Shown here: positions 48,151 to 59,259 of the stretch, in pieces
Numbering within the stretch: the first letter of the stretch is position 1
How the letters are laid out: the number at the start of each line of letters is the position of its first letter
Origin: Bostrychus sinensis
Taxonomy: Eukaryota; Chordata; Actinopteri; Gobiiformes; Eleotridae
Direction: 5' to 3'
Assembly: GCA_020698575.1 (NCBI GenBank)
Contig: CM036254.1
Coordinates: forward strand, 28,982,526 to 29,046,525
Length of the DNA: 64,000 nucleotides
Notes under the pieces: generated by a model
What the model was told of the DNA's origin: nothing
Database searches by the model: none
The model's input: only the letters and a program-made list of their open reading frames with translations
Made by a program: the position numbers and the translations under genes

Positions 48151-48563
48151 GGTTTTAATTGGCTGAGGCCCCGAGCGCTGACTGCGCTACACGAGCCAAT
48201 GGGATGCATTCAAAACTACTGGAAAAGACATACTCTACAACATTTTGTATTCGCCACTTTGTATTACTGTGTATAAATACAACGTAGTACCAATATTACA
48301 CTTCTACCTCCAGCACTAGTTTCTCGTAACCTGCTATTTTTAATTTAATTTTTGTTTTTTATTTTTTAATTTTATTGATTTGTCCCTGTCGCCTCCTGTA
48401 GTTTATAATCCGTTTCCGGTGAGCACGCGAAGGCAGCAGCGGTGTTTGTTGAGCCTCTCTGACTACAACAATGAACGTCAGCAAGCATGTGTCCGCCGTG
48501 AGCCTGGGTTGGAATTTATTTTAGAAAAAACGGCCCCCAACATTCACTACATGTGCGCATTGG
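48130..48563 (+). promoter_or_regulatory. ccnj: ccnj promoter and non-coding first exon
   Basis: CCAAT-type boxes occur as ATTGGCTGAG near 48159 and GCCAATGGG near 48195, and a TATA-like GTATAAATAC is at 48271-48280. This predicts a start site near 48300. The putative first exon ends at 48563 with donor GTGAGT and joins the acceptor CCCTCAG before 48837, leaving 23 bases of 5' UTR before the ATG. CpG density is modestly raised from 48400 to 48660. An open frame from 48380 appears to be untranslated leader. Confidence 0.6.
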
Positions 48564-48859
48564 GTGAGTTACCCCGCTTTGAAAAGTTTACACTAACACT
48601 TTACAAGAAACTGTGGACAAATGTAAATGAACGACAGTCGGTAGACCACGGTCCGCCGCCCTGACCTACTGCCCTGAACTGGTCTGAGTTCCATGGCACT
48701 AATTTACGTTTTTCTTTACCGATTTACTGCAGTGTTTGACATAATTCCAGCTTTAAGCAAGTGCAAAAGTAATGCAGCGTTGCAATTAAATCTTAAAGTT
48801 TTCACGTGGTTTTTCATTTTTTCATTCTGCCCTCAGAGGTTTCCAAGGCACTGGGTTAA

Positions 48860-51800
48860 ATGGAGCTGGAGGACCAATGGTGGAAGGGACAGCTCGCTGC
48901 AGACATCTACCAGGCGCTACGCTACAAAGTGAGAAAAGTGCAGAATTCATCCAATTTTTCTCCCTTCTTAATCCCAAACTTTAATTTTATGTTTGCTTTA
49001 ATATTGCCATTGCTGCATTAGCTTACTTTTAAATTTGCTATTGGAAGTTTTACTAGCTTAGGGTGACCAGATGTTCCTATTTAATGGAGACACTCTCAGT
49101 TTAAGGCTCCTTGTCCCATGTCCCAACACATATCTGTAAAAATACTAATATGTCCCAGTTTTTAACTATTTAAACCAATAGAAAAGCCGTCTGCCCTTCA
49201 AGGGGTTTGATTTGGCCTGCAGTAGTGTGTGGTGACTTTTTCAAGCGGGCAAGCAGACACCTTGACTTCATTAAGTTTTATATGACAACATTTTAATTTA
49301 ATTTAAATTTAATTAAAAGCCACTTAGGTAACTGCACTCCCATCAGTGTTTGTGTAGTAGACTGTTTCAAACTATCTCACACTCTTCCTATATAATTACT
49401 ATTAGTAATGCTGTTTGTATACAAAACAATGTTGTTACAACAGTCAGTTTTTTTTCCACAAAGTAGGCCTTTCCTGTCACCTTTTCAAAAAATCTGCCCT
49501 CAGTTTTTGTTTTAACTTTAATTCATAAGCACTAATACAAGGATGGATAGATGATGAGTGAGGTTCCAGCCTTACAGATGAGGGAGGTTCATCAGGACAC
49601 AAACTGAGATCAACACCAGACCAGTGCATTGTTCATGCTGCTTCACTATAATAAAACTTCATAAGAAGCCTTATACACCACACCACAAACCTCCATTTAA
49701 AAACACCGCCTCACTGACACTCACCTCTTTTTTGAAGAAACGTCCTGTATTTCCTACAGCTGAGTTTGTCCAGAATAACCAGTTCCCAGTTCATTCACAG
49801 TTCTATAATATTCACATTCATTGCTGCTGGCTCCTCTCCACTTCTTACGAACATGTCTGACACTTAACAATGTACGTGAGGCTATCCATTTATATGGCAC
49901 GTAGTTTTATGCACCAGCATGTGAAATGTGAACAGGGTTTAAGCTACAAACTATGACTTATCTGTAGAAATGCTCTTAGACACTTTGGCTGCGGCTACTT
50001 GTGGAAAGTTTTGTTGTCTAATGTGGCGCATGCGCACTGTAAAGGACAGGGCTGTAAGCTGCTCTGTGCGCTGCTTGTCGCCCGCTGCAATCAGCCAGAT
50101 CTCTGTCACTGAGCCTGAGACTGACCACAGCACACATGCGCGACTCTCCAAAACAAGCTGCTGGCCCTCTGCTTAACAAGCCCCAGGCAGAAACAGTGCA
50201 CCATGACTCCGCCTCCATGGAGGCTGAAAATGACAGAGAGGCAACCTAGCTTGCCATGACAGTACCTGGAGTGGCCAGCAGGGCGCAGAAAAGTACACAA
50301 TGGCTGAAACCAAGCAATAGACTGATTCTCTATGGAAGTGAACAGCAAAATGAAATGTTTGGAGAGATATAGATTCAATTCTGTTATAGTTTTAATTTGT
50401 GTGTTTTTTAGATTTAATTAGTCAAGCACTGCTTGCTTTGCTTGCCCTCACGGCACACCCATGGTGCACTTAATAGACCGCCAATGGTTGGTAGGGAGAC
50501 TAACAATTCTGTCCACCTTAATAAATATAATAATAAAATTAAGTTTAATCATAGATCTATTTGCATGTGATCTTATTACATGCAAAAGAATATTGCATTC
50601 GACCACTGGCCCGCTACTACATTTCCGTTTTGGCCGTCTAAGGAAAGAAGTTTGGGCACCCCTGATCTAGACTTTATCTAGTGTCTTCTGTCTCTGAATC
50701 TTTTTATGTAATTTTTATCAATAAGTTGCTGTCATATTCAAAACTGGAGTCCTAGCATCATATGCTTTGAATTACATTACATGAAATTGTATGGATTTTG
50801 GAAGCTTTTTTGTTACTTTCAAAGTTTACACATGTCCCAGTTTTCAGGTCTAGAAATCTGGTCACCCTATTCTAGCTGTTGGGTTGGCACAACTTGGACT
50901 TACAAAGGGGCTCAGGTCTTGAATTGTGTTGATAGATTATAGTAAAATTTCATGTGGACATTTTTGCCATGTTCCAAGTTAAAGGGGCTATATTATGCTT
51001 TTATTTGTCAGTGGCAACACAGCTGTACACAGTTTGGATAAATTAACGAGAGCAGAGTGGATGTAGGGGGCTTGTTGATTGATCAGTGCTTTCTGAAGTG
51101 GGCGGCGGTTTGTGGAACAGAGCATTCTGGGGCCCCAGAAATTCAGCACTGATGGGATTGCTCAAACAGGCGTGAAAACGCAACTCTAGGTATGGTTTTA
51201 ATGGGGAACAACATTTTAACATGGTAGAAAGTTCACAAAAGTTTTTTTTTTATAATATATCCTTTTTAAGTTTGTGGTGTCGTGGGGGACACCAGTACCT
51301 CCAAAGGATTTTAGAAACTCCTCTGGGTAAAATATTTCTGGAATGTCCTTATGTTTGTAGCATGCGAATTTTCATGTGAAGATGATGATGCTTAGCCTAA
51401 AGCAGGGTTCTCCAACCTTTTTTCCCTGAGAGCTACTTTTACAAAATGAAAACATCAGAGAGCTACTCATGCCTTGTAACATTCATTCTTCATCTTCCAC
51501 TTATTTCTGTTAGGGGTTGCGGGTTCTGGAGCCTATCCCAATAACTGTGGGCTTTAGGCGAGGTACACACTGGACAGTGGCCATTTAGTCGCAGAGCTGA
51601 TACTTTTTTGTTTTACCTCAACATTGATAAATTGTTAGTATCCACAATTTACATTTTGAATTGAATCCTTTATAGCCTTTTAGCTGCAGTCATGTTTTCT
51701 GCCCGTCTCACATAGATGCAGTATTTGTTGACACGTGACACATGAAATTTGACTAATGAAGCTGATGATTCATAAAGTAATGGTAGAGCTACTTGGAATA

Positions 51801-54800
51801 TGGCTGAGAGTGGCTGGTAGCTTGTGAGCTACTGGTTGGAGACCACCTGCCTAAAGCTGTCCATGTAATTTTGTAGCCAACATAAAGATGAGTAAAATGT
51901 GATTTTTCAGTGGGCTTCAGATCTGAAGCACTAAAATTGACATTATAAATGTCTCAGCTAGAGTAATATATTTGTGATTCACACGTCCTGCCACATGTAT
52001 TATGACAAGTTTCTATGCAGAACTACAAACATGAAAAACTTTTTTTCAGAAGGCGACAACTGTTGTCCTATAGCAAATATGGAAGTTAAATTGTGGGTAT
52101 ATATTTGTGTTCTTGTTATGCCATTTTGGACCTGAGAACACTGTGTGCCATGATGCATAGTTGCCCATCATTTAGTTTTTCTGTGAATATTTCTGTTAAA
52201 ACATCTTGCAATGTGTAAAAAGTAAAAATATCTGTAATAGGAACTCAAGTTGCCCTCGTACAAAGGTCAGTCTCCCCAGTTGAACCTCAGACGGTACTTT
52301 GCTGACCTCATCGCCATCGTCAGTAACCGCTTCAGGCTCTGTCCAGCTGCTCGACACCTGGCCGTTTACCTGCTGGACCTCTTCATGGACCGATATGATG
52401 TCACTGTGCAGCAGCTCCACATGGTCTCTCTGTCCTGTTTGCTCCTGGCCAGTAAGTAAAGTGTAACGTACTAAAAAGTCTGCCATTTGAAATGTAAAAA
52501 AGGATTATGTGAAATGTGTTTGCCTGTTATTTTAAACAAGCAGGGGGGATTTAAATGTGCAATGTGTTTTGGTGGCATCTGGTGGTCATACTGCACATTT
52601 TACCTCTCACTTCCTGCCTGTGAAGAAGGCAACCTGAGAGTTTGCTATATTGGCAAACTACAATACATGCAGTCAGTGAGTGGGTAGAGAACATTATATT
52701 CAGCAATTATATTTAAAGTAGCATTTATACTACAGAACCTGAAAGCTAAAACTATATTTCACTGGATTGTTAGGCCGCAAGAAGAAGACATCAGAAGAAG
52801 GTGTTAGCAAACATGAGTGCACGGGTGAAATCCAAGATGCACCAGCCACTTTTAAATCAGCTGTTCTCATTACACACGCTGTGTGTAGGGCACCAACTGC
52901 TAGAATGACATTGTCTTTGCACAGCTGTATTTACAGAACTCACAGCACCGAGATATGCAGTGAACTTGGGCTGGCAGAGATGTTTTTAAACTTTCTGACA
53001 GTGTTTTTTTCAGGAGTCTAGGTTTGTGGCTTTAATAAAAGACACACTGCATGCATGTCTAATTAACGGCGATGTCGGCAAAACCCATCCGTCTTTTTCA
53101 GATTGTATCTTTAATGTTGTATTTTAGAGACGAAGCTGTACATGCTATAGACCCTTTTTGGGGTTTGTAAATGGAACGTTTGCATTTCAAAGAATGGTAC
53201 CAGAAATTAAACAGACCATAATTCAGTTTCTATGGAGAAATTAGCATTAGCCACTAAGGATGGCAAATTATGAATAAGTTTAGGTTAGGGTTTACGTTTT
53301 CAAAGTTCTAAAATACATTATATTTAAATGGATGTCTACTTTTCTATGTATTGTTTTATTGCTAAATTCATCAACCATACATTACTGGTTGCTTATAAAC
53401 CTCTGATTGTAGTGATGCTTTTGTGGACTGTTATCTTCTCCCCGTAGGTAAATTTGAGGAGCGTGAGGACCGGGTGCCTAAGCTGGAGACTCTGAACAGT
53501 CTGGCCTGCATGACCTCCATGAACCTGGTTATGACCAAACAGGGCCTTCTGCACATGGAGCTGCTGCTGCTGGAGACATTTCAGTGGAACCTGTACCTCC
53601 CCACGGCCGCTCACTTCATTGACTACTACCTGTCCATTCGCTGTCCATGAGGGAGACCTCCATGATGGCTGGCCCATGACCTGCATCGAGAAGACCAAGG
53701 TGTACATGGCCAAGTACGCAGACTACTTCCTGGAGGTTTCCCTGCAAGGCACAGTATATTTTTATCATCTTTACCAAGAATATTTTAGGAATATTGGTTG
53801 CTTAGTGGTTAGTGTTTTGGCTTATCCGTGGTTATCCATTCTCAGGTACTCTGGCTTCATCCCACTGTCCAAAGTCTTAGGTGAATTGGTGACTCTAAAT
53901 TGCCCCTAGGGAATGAATGTTAGAATGGATGGTTGTCTGTCAGTGTATAGGCACGCGAACGCGAATCTGGCATCAAATTTGCGTCATTCGTGTCTAGTTG
54001 GACGCTTGAGCATTTTGAATTCACTTGCTTCATTCGTGCGAACAATTCGCCAATGAGCCTCTGTCGGTTTGGTCATCTCCGTCCCGTGTGGCTGCGAGGA
54101 CCTCTCCCCAGGACACTGCTGCTGTACAGCAGCATTAACCCCAGAGACAGAGCTGAGACACCTGGGGTTATTTCTTGTACGTTAGCTCTCTCTAGTGGTT
54201 TTGGGGTCTAGTCTAGTCACAGGCTCTGTGTTTTCTGTTGTGCTTGTTATATTAGCAGTTATTGCACTCTCCAAAACATCTCAATCGGCTATTTTGGTAA
54301 AGTTAACCCCCCTTTATATTTAATTGTGTTTATTTGTGTGTTCTTTTTGTCACAATGATCAGAGCAAACCTCTGTCACAGGCTCGTATCACATATAACAC
54401 AACTATAACCACAGCACAGTCACACAGAGCCTAAACCGCCATTTATTTTTATACTGTTTTCTATCAGGGCTGTTTTTGGGAATAGAGCCTTTTGATTCCT
54501 GTCTTCATAAAAGTAGAAGAGCTGCTGTAGGCTGTAGCTTTTAGTTCCAGTTTCAATCTGATAGCCTCTGGATCTACACTGCAGGAATCTCCTCCTGTTA
54601 CGTCGTACATAACCACGTCACTGCTAGAGCAGGTCCCTGATTGGTTAACGCGCCGCGAATATTCGCCAAAGTTCAAATATTTCAACTTCAGCGAACAGAG
54701 CATTGGATGCAAATCTGCGTTGTTTGCTTCATCCTCCAATTCACTTCTTAGCCTATTCGCGGGACTCAGGAGTCAAATGCTCAATTCGCGTCATTCAGAA

Positions 54801-57800
54801 CGCACTAATCGTGCGATTCGTTTGATTTGCGTCACGTCATCTGCACCGCAGGACTTAGTGGAAAAGCGCATTATGTCTTTGTGTCAGCCCTGCAACTAAC
54901 TGGCCACTGTCCAGAGTATACCACACCTAAGGCCCATAGTTGCTGGGATAGACTCCAGTCACCGGCGACCCCTAATGGGAATAAGTAGAGGAAGATGAAT
55001 GAATGTATTTACCATAATATGCAAATGTAAAATGTACCTAAAAGAAACCATGGGTTCCCTCTGGGCACTCTGGCTTCCTTTTACTGCTTCTCAATATTCC
55101 TTTTTCCTTTCAGATCACATGTTCCTCTGCTTCGTGCCCTCTCTGGTGGCTGCAGCCTGTGTGGCCTCCTCTCGCCTCGTCCTGCACCTGTCTCCCACGT
55201 GGCCCCAGCGTCTGCAGCGTCTGACAGGATACTCCTGGGACAACCTGGTCCCCTGCACTGAGAAACTGCTCATGTGAGTACAGGCTCTGGGAGGACTGGG
55301 CTTTACAGTTTACAATAATGAACTGTTGTCCACTGTACTGTAGTGTGTGGCTGCAGACTCAGTGCAGGAAGTACTGTATCAACAAACTTTTTATATCTGG
55401 GATACACCTGTGTTCTGGCTGTTTCTGATTAAATCGGTTCATGACTAATTTAGGTTATTTGATAATTGTAAACTTTTATTTTTACTAAAAGATTAAAGGA
55501 TGTTTCCATGTGTTTAGATAGACCTCTTAAAAAACAACATCAAAAAGATTTATACAGTGTTCATGTGGTTCTCGGATATTTGGGAAACGCTTTTGAGTTG
55601 AAAAATGAATAAACGCCTGCTCAAAAGAACTTGGGAAGTCTGGTCAAAACCTGCTGCCTGACTTCCCCTCTTGACCTCATCTGCTTCATGGAAATAGCAG
55701 AAAAGTAAAGGATTAATACATTAGCATTTTATATATGAGCGCTTTGATTAAACATTGCTAATAAAATTTTCGTATGAGCTGTCACTTGCATAATGTAGTG
55801 ACAGGATTGCATTAGAAATGCTAATCACTGCCATTTATTTATTATACCTCTAACAGCCAAGTTCTTTAGCTAAAACTATATTTGCAAAATGTATTAATGT
55901 TCAACTTTTTAGTAGCGTGAAGGCTAGTTAAATCTAACTAGTTAGCTGTATAAAATGTTTTATTTTAATAATAAAATTATCACTGATCAATAACTCCATT
56001 AACTTGGTCTATAGTCATGTCAATATCTCAACTTTCCGAGGTCACACACGCAATCACATGAACCTAAACTAGTAGAAAAAACAACCTCTCATCTCAGAAA
56101 GACTGAGCATCTGAGGACAACATGAACGCAGCAATATACTCACTACAACAACAAAAACAGTGACGTTTCTTATTTAACTTGACATGCCAGTTCACATTAA
56201 ATTTGGCATCTGCTCGAGTACCTTGAATACTATGTTATTAACCATTAGCAGAAGGACCAAAAATTGTAAAAATCTATAGCCTTCACATATTTTTGCACTT
56301 TATGTGGTGATATTTAAAATCAAAATGTATTTTAAAGAAGAAGCTGTACAGGCTATAGACCCTTTTAGTGTTTGTAAACAGAATGTTTGTGTTCCAAAGA
56401 ATGGTACCAAAAGTTAAACAGACCATAATACATTTTCTATGGAGAAATTAGCATTAGCCACTAAGGATTGCAAATTATGAATAATGATTTTGGAAACTGA
56501 CAACCAGTCGACCACATGTACAGTAGAGTCAAACTAATAGCAGTCCAATGTCACAAAGCAAAACAATCACTGCTTTTGGTAAAAAAATCTATTTCTAGAT
56601 GCAAATAACTTACTAGTAATAGTAGTAGAGTAATAGAAACCCAAAAGAGCCAAACATTGTGAAATGCATGCTGCTAATTATTTTTATTTGAATAATCAAT
56701 TGAAAGGGGCATGTTCAAAATAATGGCAGGGTGGTTTGCTGTCAGGGACCTCAGAGAGCTGTGAGAAATCATCTGTTAAACAGCTGTCCCTTATGAAAGG
56801 ACAAAGGCAGCACATTTTGTGCAGGCTGGTTTTGTCACATTTCTCTAAAAAAAAAAAAAAACTGAGTAAAATGGGTCGTTTGAGACTTTGCTCAGAAGAA
56901 TAGCATACTTAGATTAAAAAGTTGACTGGAGAGGGGAAAATATATAAAGAAGTGCAGAAAATGACTCAGCTAAAGTGATATTAAATTCTCAAAAAAAAAA
57001 TGGTGACTGAAATGTGGAAGAAAACAAAAAGTCATCATTTGAATGGGCCAAAGAATAACCAAAATGGTAAAGGCTCAGCCAATGATCAGCTCCAGGGAAA
57101 TAAGAAGAAGATCAAAAAATAACTTTGAGTACTGTGACAATTAGGAGACATCTTTGTGAAGCCAAGCTTTCAGCAAGAAGCCGCCGCGAAGTCCCATTGT
57201 TAAAAAAAAGACATGAACTGAAGACGTTACAAGAACACAATGACTGGCCTAAAAAGAAAGGGCACAACATTTTGTAGACTTTTTTTTTTGGGCCTAGGGG
57301 CCACAGATAGTTTGTCAGACGACCCCCAAACACTGAGTTTCAGCCCCAGGACATTGTAAAGACAGTAAAGCCTGGTGGAGCAAGCTTCATAATATAGGGA
57401 TGTTTCTCACACTGAGGTGTCAAGCCTATTTATCACATCACAGGTATCATAGATCAGGTTAAATATATCCAAATACTTCAAGAGCTCATGCTGCCTTATG
57501 CAGAAGAGGAAATTCCATTGAAATGGGTGCTTCAACAAGACAATGACCCAAAACACACAGTAAAAAAGCAACATCTTAGTTCAGGACCAACAAGATTAAG
57601 GTTATGGAGAGGCCAGCACAATCCCCAGACCTTAACCCCATAGAAAACTTGTGGAGTGACATTAAAAATGCTGCTTCTGAGGCCAAACCAAGAAATGCAG
57701 AGGAATTGTAGAATGTAGTCCAATCCTGCAATACGTGCCAGAAGTTAGTGGACCCCATGTATCACAGATAAAGAGCAATTCTCAAAAATTGTGGTTATTA

Positions 57801-59211
57801 AACCACAACTAAATATTAGTTCAGAGATCCGCAGGAAACCAAAATCATTTTCAATTTATGTAGTAAATATTTCAGTTTAAGTAAAGTGTAGACAATGCTA
57901 TTTTTTTTGAATGACCTAATATTCCCATTTTCTTTAATTTCTATGATGGACTAACACATTTGATCCTTTTTTTGTTCATGTTTTGATTTGGAATGGAATG
58001 AGCAGTGTTCTTAATGCATTTGTGTGTGTGGAAATAAAAGCTAGAATATGGATTCTGATATTTACTAACTTTGATACACACACTGCTATTATTTTGAACA
58101 CAACTTTAAGTAATATCAGCGCCTGGTTAGAAAGCATTAGTGAGTGTATCAACGTTTAGCCATTTTATTTAGCGTAGCAATTGGCGTCTATAACACAGTT
58201 TACATTTCTGAATTTTAATAGTATGCTGGACAAGTAGTTACAGAAACGTGTTGGACCACAATAATTTGTCATTTTATGCTCAGATTTAATCCTTCAATCA
58301 CCACTAATCCTCATTTAAAGTGTCAACATTTAACATTTAACAACATTTTGATTCATTGTACATTTTAACAAATATATCAACAACAGCCATTCATTCCTGC
58401 TAGGGGTGAAATGATCTGTTTTTGCAACAATACAATACATATATATTAGACTTGTTTTGATAAGATTCAAAAATGATATTGGCTAATTTGAAATGATACG
58501 ATTTACACCTTCATATCGGTAATCAATACAGCTACTTTTTGCCAAAAATGTCCAGCAGACAGACAGCAAAGAAAAATTGAATACAACATTTTATTTAGTT
58601 CAAAACACAAAAATTACATCCAAGAACACGTATCTGGTTTTATTTTAACCAGCCAATTTCTAATATTGATATTTCCGATATTATCACAATACCAGATAAT
58701 GTGTATCGATATAGTTGTATAATAGGGAAAAAAATCTAGTTACTGTATCATTACACCTCTAATTCCTGTTGTTTAAAATGTCTAAATTAATGCTTGTAAT
58801 TTGCGCACTTGTAAAAAATATTGGTGTAGAATGCTATTGGTACAAAGCTGTGTGCGAAACTTATTTGAATATATCACTTGTGGAAGTATCTAAAGCACTG
58901 AAACTGAAAACTCACTATTGTAGACTTGCTCTGACTTTGCACATTTGCTTGGATTAATGTTGCGACACTACTTTATACACAGTGTACTAGAGTTTTTAGA
59001 ACGGGCTGACGCACATTGCACCACAACAAAAGGATGTTCTTACCATCCACTCCCATCCGCTCTCATATTACAATACTGGCTCTTTCCACACAGTACTTTA
59101 CAGTACATTAACAGAACCTCTCTTTGTATCCCCTCTGTGTACTCTCTCAGTGCACATGACAGCGATGTGAAAGAGGCCAATAAGCAGAAGACCCAGCAGC
59201 CTTCTCTTCCT

Positions 59212-59259
<48 letters not shown>

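Noticed and set aside
48380..48664. Open frame of 94 codons upstream of ccnj
   Set aside because: It runs through a splice donor (GTGAGT at 48564), shows no recognisable similarity, and fits a 5' untranslated leader.
53990..54211. Open frame of 73 codons in ccnj intron 3
   Set aside because: It lies inside the unclassified mobile insertion and has no recognisable protein motif.
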